Shown here in pieces: positions 55,131 through 62,426 of a stretch of 64,000 nucleotides of DNA. Positions within the stretch are counted from its first letter, which is position 1; every line of letters starts with the position of its first letter. The DNA lies in contig NZ_VAJM01000009.1 in the NCBI RefSeq assembly GCF_005771675.1, forward strand, positions 186,001 to 250,000, in the 5' to 3' direction. A model generated the notes under the pieces. The model ran no database searches. It had not been told where the DNA came from and saw only the letters and a program-made list of their open reading frames with translations. Source of the DNA: Hymenobacter jeollabukensis (GTDB taxonomy: Bacteria; Bacteroidota; Bacteroidia; Cytophagales; Hymenobacteraceae). The translations under genes were made by a program, and so were the position numbers.

Positions 55131-55215
55131 GTTTAGGGGTGCTTTGCCGTACGCAGCAAAGCTGAGATGATACCCATTGAACCTGATTCGGCTAATACCG
55201 ACGAAGGGAACAAAC
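55131..55215 (+). promoter_or_regulatory. TPP (THI-box) riboswitch
   Basis: Consensus parts in order: GGGGTGC, an optional P3a hairpin (TTTGC with GCAAA), GCTGAGATGATACCC, GAACCTGATTCGG, CTAATACCGACG and AGGGAA. GTTT/AAAC flanks close P1. It binds thiamin pyrophosphate. The downstream platform is unclear; a short palindrome (ACCCC-T-GGGGT, 55245) and a T7 tract (55270-55276) precede the receptor. Confidence 0.95.
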
Positions 55216-55235
55216 GGTCCGCGAGCGAGCAAACC

Positions 55236-55295
55236 ATGACTCCGACCCCTGGGGTGTGGCTTCGTTCCATTTTTTTCCATTCACACCTTGTTTAA
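55236..55295 (+). other. 19-codon leader frame ahead of the receptor
   Basis: ATG at 55236 to TAA at 55293 (MTPTPGVWLRSIFFHSHLV). It contains the T7 tract and ends inside the receptor's first codons. It could be a leader peptide, or the true receptor start interrupted by a one-base difference in the T7 run. Confidence 0.35.
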
Positions 55296-57720
55296 GTTGT
55301 CGAATCTGCCGGGGGCAGCGCTGCTAGCGTGCCTGCCCATCGGCGCGGCGTGGGCCCAGGGCCCCGTCAGCGGCACCGTCACCGACGGCCGCACCCAACA
55401 GGGCCTGCCCGGGGCCACCATCCTGCTCGACGGCACGGCCGTGGGCACCACCGACGCCAGCGGGGCGTACCAGGTGCCGGCCGTGGCGGCCGGCGCGCAC
55501 GAGCTGCGCATCACCTTCGTGGGCTACGACGCGGCCACGCGCTCGGTGCAGGGCCAGCCCGGCGCCCAGCAGCTGAGTCTGGCTTTGCAGCCCGGCAGCG
55601 TGCTCACCGGCGAGGCGCTGGTAACGGCCAGCCGCGCCAACGACCGCACCGGCACGGCCTACACCAACCTGAGCAAGGAAGACCTGGAGAAGCGCAACTT
55701 CGGTCAGGACATTCCCTACCTGCTCGACCAGACGCCCTCCGTCGTGACCAGCTCCGATGCCGGCACGGGCATCGGCTACACCGGCCTGCGCATTCGGGGC
55801 ACGGGCATCGAGGGCATCAACGTGATGGTGAACGGGGTGCCGCTCAACGACGCGGAGTCGCATGGGGCGTTTTTCGTGAACCTGCCCGACCTGGCCTCCT
55901 CGACGACCTCCCTGCAGATTCAGCGCGGGGTGGGCACCAGCCAGAACGGCGGGGCAGCTTTCGGGGCCAGCCTGAACCTGAGCACCCTGGCCCAGCGGCG
56001 CGAGGCCTACGCCGAAAGCCAGAACAGCTTCGGCTCCTACCACACCTGGAAAAACAACGTCTCGTTCGGCACCGGGCTGGTGGGCAAGTACTTCACCTTC
56101 GACGGCCGCCTCTCGCGCCTGGCCTCCGAGGGCTACATCGACCGGGCCTCGTCGGACCTGAAGTCGTACTACTTCGCGGCGGGCTACCAGCGCGGCAGCA
56201 CGCTGCTGAAGTTCATCACCTTCTCAGGCCGCGAGAAAACCTACCAGGCCTGGAACGGCGTGCCGGAGGAGTTGCTCAAAACCAACCGCCGCTACAACGA
56301 GTTCACCTACGACAACCAGACCGACAACTACCAGCAAAACCACTACCAGCTGCACCTGGCCCAGGGCATCGGGGCCGACTGGAACCTGGCGGCGGCCCTG
56401 CACCTGACGCGCGGCTTTGGCTATTACGAAGAATACAAAACCGACCGGGCACTGGCTGATTACGGGCTGGCGCCGGTGGTGCTGGGTGATACCACCATTG
56501 AGTACACCGACCTGATCCGGCGCAAGTGGCTGGACAACTACTTCTACGGCGGCACCGTGGCCCTGAACTACCAGCCGCGCCACAACGACCGGCTGCAGGC
56601 CACCGTGGGCGGCGCCTGGAACCGCTACGACGGCGACCATTACGGCGAGGTCATCTGGGCGCAGTACGCCTCCAACGGTGCCATTCGCCACCGCTACTAC
56701 TTCAACGACGCCACCAAGACCGACTTCAACACCTACGCCCGCGCCACCTGGCAGGTGCTGCCACGCCTGGGCGTGTACGGCGACGCGCAGGTGCGCCACA
56801 TCGGCTACGACATTCGGGGGCTCGACGACGACAAGCGCGACGTGACCACCCACGCCCGCTACACCTTCTTCAACCCCAAGGCCGGCGCCACCTTCGACCT
56901 GGCTACGGGCAGCCAGCTCTACGGCAGCGTGGCCGTGGGCCAGCGCGAGCCGGTGCGCTCCGACTTCACCGACCGCCCCACCACCGACCGCGCCAAGGCC
57001 GAGCACCTGACCGATTTCGAAGCGGGCTACCGCCTCACCCAGGCCACCGACTCCTGGCTGGGCCGCGGTACCAGCCTGCGCCTGGAAGTGAACTACTTCT
57101 ACATGGACTACCGCAACCAGCTAGTCAACACCGGGCAGCTGAACGACGTGGGCTCGGCCATCCGCACCAACATCCCGCGCAGCTTCCGCACGGGCGTGGA
57201 GCTGACTGGGGCCGCCGGGCTGCTGCAAAACCGCCTTACCCTGAGCAGCACCCTCACGCTGAGCCGCAACCAGCTGCGCAACTACCTCGAAACGGTGTAC
57301 GTGTACGACGACGACTATAACCTGCTCGACACCCGCGAGCTGACGTACCGCAACTCCACCATTTCCTACTCGCCTGCGGTGGTATCGGCCAGCACGGTGG
57401 AGGGCGAGCCGCTGAAAGGCCTGCGCTTGGCCTTGCTCTACAAAACCGTCAGCCGCCAGTACCTCGACAACTCGGCCAGCGCGGCCCGCAGCATTCCGGC
57501 CTACCAGGTGATGGACCTGCGCCTGCGCTACACGCTGCGCCCCTCGTGGATGCGGGAGCTGGAGCTGGGCCTGCTGGTCAACAACCTGCTGAATAAGGAG
57601 TACGTGAACAACGGCTATACCTTCGGCAACTTCGACCCCGCCGGCCAGCGCCTGAGCTACAACTACTACTACCCCCAGGCCACGCGCAACTTCCTGGCTT
57701 CGGTGGGCGTGAAGTTCTAG
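55288..57720 (+). CDS. TonB-dependent receptor under TPP control, probably thiamin
   Basis: 810 aa from the TTG at 55288, the only in-frame start ahead of the signal-like segment (LPGAALLACLPIGAAWAQ). A CarboxypepD_reg-like domain (about 25-100, GTVTDGRTQQGLPGATILLD), plug domain (about 125-225, LRIRGTGIEGINVMVNGVPL), and a 22-strand-type beta-barrel ending ATRNFLASVGVKF follow. Bacteroidetes TonB receptors behind TPP riboswitches are held to import thiamin. The non-ATG start next to a homopolymer is worth checking. Confidence 0.88.
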   Translation: MFKLSNLPGAALLACLPIGAAWAQGPVSGTVTDGRTQQGLPGATILLDGTAVGTTDASGAYQVPAVAAGAHELRITFVGYDAATRSVQGQPGAQQLSLALQPGSVLTGEALVTASRANDRTGTAYTNLSKEDLEKRNFGQDIPYLLDQTPSVVTSSDAGTGIGYTGLRIRGTGIEGINVMVNGVPLNDAESHGAFFVNLPDLASSTTSLQIQRGVGTSQNGGAAFGASLNLSTLAQRREAYAESQNSFGSYHTWKNNVSFGTGLVGKYFTFDGRLSRLASEGYIDRASSDLKSYYFAAGYQRGSTLLKFITFSGREKTYQAWNGVPEELLKTNRRYNEFTYDNQTDNYQQNHYQLHLAQGIGADWNLAAALHLTRGFGYYEEYKTDRALADYGLAPVVLGDTTIEYTDLIRRKWLDNYFYGGTVALNYQPRHNDRLQATVGGAWNRYDGDHYGEVIWAQYASNGAIRHRYYFNDATKTDFNTYARATWQVLPRLGVYGDAQVRHIGYDIRGLDDDKRDVTTHARYTFFNPKAGATFDLATGSQLYGSVAVGQREPVRSDFTDRPTTDRAKAEHLTDFEAGYRLTQATDSWLGRGTSLRLEVNYFYMDYRNQLVNTGQLNDVGSAIRTNIPRSFRTGVELTGAAGLLQNRLTLSSTLTLSRNQLRNYLETVYVYDDDYNLLDTRELTYRNSTISYSPAVVSASTVEGEPLKGLRLALLYKTVSRQYLDNSASAARSIPAYQVMDLRLRYTLRPSWMRELELGLLVNNLLNKEYVNNGYTFGNFDPAGQRLSYNYYYPQATRNFLASVGVKF

Positions 57721-57746
57721 ATTCAGAACCAGGCCGCTAATTGCAG

Positions 57747-57780
57747 AGCCCGGCGCGTCAAATGGATGCGCCGGGCTTTT
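57747..57780 (+). terminator. Terminator of the TonB receptor gene
   Basis: A 10-bp stem (AGCCCGGCGC with GCGCCGGGCT) followed by TTTTG. Confidence 0.75.
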
Positions 57781-57864
57781 GCTTTGGGTGCTATCCGGCG
57801 GGCAAAAATCCAGTTCCGGCCCCGGCCGAAGGCAAAACCTCTTTCCCTGAGCGGCGGGATTAAC

Positions 57865-57872
57865 TATATTTG
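57865..57872 (+). promoter_or_regulatory. -7 box for the gene at 57891
   Basis: TATATTTG, perfect TAnnTTTG, 18 nt before the GTG start. Confidence 0.55.
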
Positions 57873-57890
57873 TAGCCCCCGCTTTGCATC

Positions 57891-58259
57891 GTGCTGTTTC
57901 TCACCACCATATTGCCCCGTCTGCGCTTCAGTCTGCTGGCCGCTACCCTGCTGCTGGTCGTCGGGCTGAACAACCAGGCCGTAGCCACCTTCCGCGTCGC
58001 GGCCAAGGCTGGCGCGCCGGCGCGGGTGACGGGCGCGCCCAAGGGCACGGTGGTGAAGCAGAAGGTGATGCTGGAAGCCACGAGCCAACTCGGCCCCTGG
58101 CTGCAGCCCGCCGCCGAAGCCTGGGAGCCCGCGGCCCCTGCGGCCGCCACCCGAATTGCCTGGTTCCGGGCCACCGCGCCCGCCGTACGGCCCTCGGCCG
58201 TACCCGACTGGTTCCGCACGCGCCTGCTGGAAGCGGCGCTGTCGCCGCACGCGCCCTAG
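57891..58259 (+). CDS. Small exported protein, unknown function
   Basis: 122 aa from the GTG at 57891, supported by the promoter box 18 nt upstream. A signal or anchor segment (LRFSLLAATLLLVVGLNNQ) is followed by an Ala/Pro-rich region and a short helix (FRTRLLEAALS). No family recognised. The gap to secDF (58260-58440) holds no clear element. Confidence 0.5.
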   Translation: MLFLTTILPRLRFSLLAATLLLVVGLNNQAVATFRVAAKAGAPARVTGAPKGTVVKQKVMLEATSQLGPWLQPAAEAWEPAAPAAATRIAWFRATAPAVRPSAVPDWFRTRLLEAALSPHAP

Positions 58260-58440
58260 GGCGGCCGCGCGCCGCATTGGGCGCGCCGGCCCCGGCTTTA
58301 GGCGAAGCCTGAGCGGATGGCCGAAAAACGGAAGCAGGTTTTCTGACCTGCGTCAGCCGAAGAGGCGGCCGCGTAGCCGCCGCAGTCGATGACTTTCATC
58401 GGCCGCACCCCAACCCCGCAATTCATTTACCCCTTTTTTC

Positions 58441-61400
58441 ATGCGTAATAAAGGTATAGTCATTGCGCTGACGCTTATCGTGTCGGCGTTGTGCGTCTAC
58501 TTTCTCTACTTCACGTTCGTCTCGCGGCGGGTGCAGGCCGATGCCGTGCGCTACGCCACCCACAACGGTGAAGTCAACCAGCCCCAGCGCCAGCACTACC
58601 TCGACTCGGTGTGGCGGGCGCCCGTCACCAGCGTGCTCGGGGCCGATTACACCTACCGCGACGTGCGCGCCTCGGAGCTGGGCCTCGGCCTCGACCTGAA
58701 GGGCGGCATGCACGTGACGCTGGAAGTGTCGCCGGTGGAGATTGTGCGCGCCATGGCCGGCAACTCCAAGGATGCCAAGTTCAACCAGGCCCTGCGCCGC
58801 GCCCAGGAGCTGCAGAAGCAGAACCCGAGCACCTCGTTCACGGCCCTGTTTGGTCAAGCCTGGCGCGAAGTGGCCCCCGGCGACCGGCTGGCCCGCATCT
58901 TCGCCAACACCACCAACCGCAGCCGCAACATCGACGCCGGCACCACCGACGAGAAAGTGTTGCGCACCATCGACCAGGAAGTGGAGGAGGCCATTACCCG
59001 CGCCTTCACCATCCTGCGCACCCGCGTCGACAAGTTCGGCGTGAACCAGCCGAACATTCAGCGCGTGAAGGGCACCGGCCGCATCCAGGTGGAAATGCCC
59101 GGCGTCGACAACCCCGACCGTATCCGCAAGCTGTTGCAGAGCCAGGCCAAGCTGGAGTTCTGGGAAGTGTGGAACATCGACGAAATCGGGCCGTTCCTGA
59201 CCCAGGCCAACGAGCTGGTCATTGCCCAGGAGAAAGCCGCTAAGAACGGCACCGCCACCACGGCTGCCGCCACCCCCGGCGACACCACCGCTGCCGCTGC
59301 TACCGCCGCCGCCGACACCACTTCGCTGGCTGGTAAGCTGGCCAACAAAACCAAGGACGCCAAAGCCGCCGCCAAGGACACCAGCGCCGCCGCCCAGCAG
59401 GGCCAGGGCCTGTTCCGCTACCTGACGGCCGTGGGCCCCGGCACCCTAGGCGCCCGCCTGCGCGACACCGCCCGCGTCAACAAGCTGCTGGCTTCGCCCG
59501 AAGTGCGCGCCGCGCTGCCCCCGAACCTGACCTTCCTGTGGAGCTTCAAGCCCGACGTGATTGGCAAGGAAGAGATGCTGACCATCTACCCAATCCGCAA
59601 GTCGCGCGACCAGCAGGCCCCCATCGGCGGCGAAGTGGTAACCGACGCCCGCCAGGACTACGACCAGAGCGGCCAGCCGGAGGTATCGATGCAGATGAAC
59701 CCCTCGGGCGCCAAGAAGTGGCAGAAGCTGACCGGGGCCAACGCCGGCCGCCAGGTGGCCATCGTGCTTGACGACCAGGTGCAGTCGGCCCCGCGCGTCA
59801 ACGGCGAAATTGCCGGGGGCAACTCCAGCATCTCGGGCTCCTTCACCATCGACGAAGCGCAGGACCTCGCTACCAAGCTGAAGTCGGGTACGCTGCCGGC
59901 CCCCACGCGCATCGTGGAAGAAGCCGTGGTGGGTCCCTCGCTCGGTCAGGAAGCCATCAACCAGGGCCTGTACTCCTCGCTGGCTGGTCTGGGCGTCATC
60001 ATGCTGTTCATGGCCTTCTACTACGGCCGCGCCGGTCTGGTCGCCGATGCCGTGCTGCTCTTCAACATGTTCCTGATTCTGGGCGTACTGGCTCAGTTCA
60101 GCACCGCTCTCACCCTGCCCGGCATTGCCGGTATGATCCTGGTCATTGCCACCTCGGTGGACGCCAACGTACTGATCTTCGAGCGGATCCGCGAAGAGCT
60201 CAACCACGGCCTCTCGCACAAGGACGCCATCAACAAGGGCTACTCGCGCGCCTTCACGGCCATCTTCGACACCAACGTCACCACGCTGATTATTGCCATC
60301 ATCCTGGGCTTCTTCGGCACGGGTCCGGTGCAGAACTTCGCCGTGACGCTGGGTATCGGCGTGTTCACCTCGTTCCTCTCGGCCTTCTTCGTGTCGCGCC
60401 TCATCATCGAGTGGCTGATCAAGGGCAAGGAAACGACCCGCATCACCTTCTCGACCTTCCTCTCGCGCAACCTGTTCCAGAACGTGAACTTCGACATCGT
60501 GGGCAAGCGCTACTTAGCCTACGCCCTCTCGTCGTCGATCATCGTGATTGGCTTTATCCTGATGTTCATTCAGGGTGGCCCGAACCTGGGCGTGGACTTC
60601 CGTGGGGGCCGCGCCTACGTGGTGGACTTCAACAAGGAAATGGTGGCCTCCGACGTGCGGGAGCACCTGCACGGGGTGTTCCAGGATGCCGGTACCGAGG
60701 TGAAAACCTACGGCTCGCCCGACCGCCTGCGCATCACCACCGGCTACCTGGCCGATGACGAGAGCGTAACTGCCGACCAGAAAGTGCGCGCCGCCCTCGA
60801 CCGCGGCCTGCAGCAGTACGCCGCCGACGCGCCGGTGGTGCAGAGCACCTCGAAAGTGGGCGCTACCATTGCCGACGACATCAAGAAAACCTCGGTGCTG
60901 AGCCTGGGCCTGACCCTGCTGGCCATCTTCGTGTACGTACTCTTCCGCTTCGAGAAGTGGCAGTACTCGATGGCCGCCGTGGTGGCGCTGTTCCACGATG
61001 CGCTGTTCGTAATTGCCTGCTACCCGATTGCGCGGGCCCTGGGCATGAACCTGGAAATCGACCAAGTATTCGTGGCCGCCGTGCTCACGGTAATCGGCTA
61101 CTCGATGAACGACACCGTGGTTATCTACGACCGGATTCGCGAGTACCTCAAGGAAAACCCCAACCTGACCTTCGCGCAGGTGGTGAACCCGGCCCTGAAC
61201 AGCACCTTCTCCCGCACGATGATTACCGCCACGACCATCCTGATGGTAGTGACGGTGCTCTTCTTCTTCGGCGGCGAGACGCTGCGCTCGTTCTCCTTCG
61301 CCATGATTGTGGGTATGATCATCGGGACGTACTCTTCGCTGTTCATTGCCGCCCCGCTCATTCTCGACACCTCGGCCGGCAAGGCCAAAGGCAAAGGCTC

Positions 61401-61458
61401 GGAACCCGGCGCTCCGACCGACGCCGCCGCGCCCAAGCTGTCGACGGCCCTGCAATAA
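58441..61458 (+). CDS. secDF: Fused protein translocase subunit SecDF
   Basis: 1005 aa. SecD half: membrane helix 1, LGLGLDLKGGMHVTLEV, P1 head domain with DDQVQSAPRVNGEIAGG, then helices with GMILVIATSVDANVLIFERIREEL. SecF half from about 690: PNLGVDFRGGRAYVVDF and TVIGYSMNDTVVIYDRIREYL. The fused form uses the proton gradient to pull secreted proteins across the membrane. A low-complexity Ala/Thr/Lys insertion (about 268-325) interrupts the P1 region. Element B4 follows within 2 nt of the stop. Confidence 0.97.
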   Translation: MRNKGIVIALTLIVSALCVYFLYFTFVSRRVQADAVRYATHNGEVNQPQRQHYLDSVWRAPVTSVLGADYTYRDVRASELGLGLDLKGGMHVTLEVSPVEIVRAMAGNSKDAKFNQALRRAQELQKQNPSTSFTALFGQAWREVAPGDRLARIFANTTNRSRNIDAGTTDEKVLRTIDQEVEEAITRAFTILRTRVDKFGVNQPNIQRVKGTGRIQVEMPGVDNPDRIRKLLQSQAKLEFWEVWNIDEIGPFLTQANELVIAQEKAAKNGTATTAAATPGDTTAAAATAAADTTSLAGKLANKTKDAKAAAKDTSAAAQQGQGLFRYLTAVGPGTLGARLRDTARVNKLLASPEVRAALPPNLTFLWSFKPDVIGKEEMLTIYPIRKSRDQQAPIGGEVVTDARQDYDQSGQPEVSMQMNPSGAKKWQKLTGANAGRQVAIVLDDQVQSAPRVNGEIAGGNSSISGSFTIDEAQDLATKLKSGTLPAPTRIVEEAVVGPSLGQEAINQGLYSSLAGLGVIMLFMAFYYGRAGLVADAVLLFNMFLILGVLAQFSTALTLPGIAGMILVIATSVDANVLIFERIREELNHGLSHKDAINKGYSRAFTAIFDTNVTTLIIAIILGFFGTGPVQNFAVTLGIGVFTSFLSAFFVSRLIIEWLIKGKETTRITFSTFLSRNLFQNVNFDIVGKRYLAYALSSSIIVIGFILMFIQGGPNLGVDFRGGRAYVVDFNKEMVASDVREHLHGVFQDAGTEVKTYGSPDRLRITTGYLADDESVTADQKVRAALDRGLQQYAADAPVVQSTSKVGATIADDIKKTSVLSLGLTLLAIFVYVLFRFEKWQYSMAAVVALFHDALFVIACYPIARALGMNLEIDQVFVAAVLTVIGYSMNDTVVIYDRIREYLKENPNLTFAQVVNPALNSTFSRTMITATTILMVVTVLFFFGGETLRSFSFAMIVGMIIGTYSSLFIAAPLILDTSAGKAKGKGSEPGAPTDAAAPKLSTALQ

Positions 61459-61460
61459 GG

Positions 61461-61512
61461 ACCACGGATTCAGAAGGATTATTGCGGATTCTACGGATTT
61501 CGTGAACGATTC
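61461..61512. repeat. Element B4, CGGATT-repeat element at the secDF stop
   Basis: GGACCACGGATT starts right after the TAA; further GGATT units at 9-10 nt steps end in GTGAACGATT. Same orientation to its gene as B2 and B3. Confidence 0.8.
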
Positions 61513-61519
61513 GGCAAGC

Positions 61520-61553
61520 AGCCCGACCTCAACAGGTCGGGCTGTTTTGTTTT
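61520..61553 (+). terminator. secDF terminator
   Basis: A 10-bp perfect stem (AGCCCGACCT with AGGTCGGGCT) followed by GTTTTGTTTT. Confidence 0.8.
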
Positions 61554-61555
61554 GT

Positions 61556-61817
61556 GGGTATGTCAAGGTCAGGATTAAAAGTCTTAATCAGACATTGACA
61601 TCCGCTAATATTTTATTTAACTATGAAGGTTGCCGACAAGCGGTGGATACTAGTTATCAGTTGATTTCCACTGGTTTTGTCGGCTGGTGCTTTCCCTGAA
61701 AATCGGTTGTCACTGAATTTCATGTAGCTACATGGCTTTTCGGGAATTTTAGGAATTATCAAGCAACCATTTGTCCAGCAGCCTGCGAGTTGCCAGCTGT
61801 AAACTTCTCCCACCGCC
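61556..61817. other. AT-rich gap before the sigma factor gene
   Basis: Relatively AT-rich. Contains a perfect 14-nt palindrome CATGTAGCTACATG (about 61720-61733) and an imperfect GCCGACAA/TTGTCGGC inverted pair. No gene and no perfect TAnnTTTG box seen; likely holds the sigma gene promoter. Confidence 0.4.
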
Positions 61818-62426
61818 GTGTCCTCCGCTCAGCCCGACCACGACCCCGATTTGCTGCTTGGCCTGCTTGGCGGCTGCCAGCGGGCTGACCGTGGCAGCCA
61901 GCGCCGGCTCTACATGCTGTACTACAGCTACGCCATGGGCATCTGCCTGCGCTACGCCCGCACCCGCGACGAAGCCATGGAAGCCGTCAACGACGGGTTC
62001 ATGAAGGTGTTCCGCGACGTGACGCGTTTCGACACGACGAAATACGACCAGCTGACCAGCACCTTCCGCGGGTGGCTGAAGCGCATCATGATTCACACCG
62101 CCATCGACCAGTACCGCGCCAGCGGCAAGCACCGCCTGCAGCAGTCCATCGACGACACGCCGGCCCTGCAGTACGCCGACGACCACTACACCGCCCTCGA
62201 CGCGCTGAGCTACGACGAAATCATTGAATTGGTCGGTCAGCTCACCCCCGGCTACCGGGCCGTGTTCAACCTCTACGTCATCGACGGCTACACTCACGAG
62301 GAAATTGCCAGCCAGCTCGGCATTTCGGTGGGGGCTTCCAAGTCCAACCTCTCCAAGGCCCGGGCCCACCTGAAAACCTTGCTCTTTAAAAACCGCCACC
62401 ATGCATACGCCGGATCTATCGGATGA
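61818..62426 (+). CDS. ECF-type RNA polymerase sigma factor
   Basis: 202 aa from the GTG at 61818. Region 2 (LYMLYYSYAMGICLRYARTR, AVNDGFMKVFRDV) and region 4 (LTPGYRAVFNLYVIDGYTHE, EIASQLGISVGASKSNLSKA) are present; no region 3. The next gene overlaps it by 26 nt and encodes its probable membrane regulator, so the pair forms a sigma/anti-sigma-type unit. Confidence 0.93.
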   Translation: MSSAQPDHDPDLLLGLLGGCQRADRGSQRRLYMLYYSYAMGICLRYARTRDEAMEAVNDGFMKVFRDVTRFDTTKYDQLTSTFRGWLKRIMIHTAIDQYRASGKHRLQQSIDDTPALQYADDHYTALDALSYDEIIELVGQLTPGYRAVFNLYVIDGYTHEEIASQLGISVGASKSNLSKARAHLKTLLFKNRHHAYAGSIG

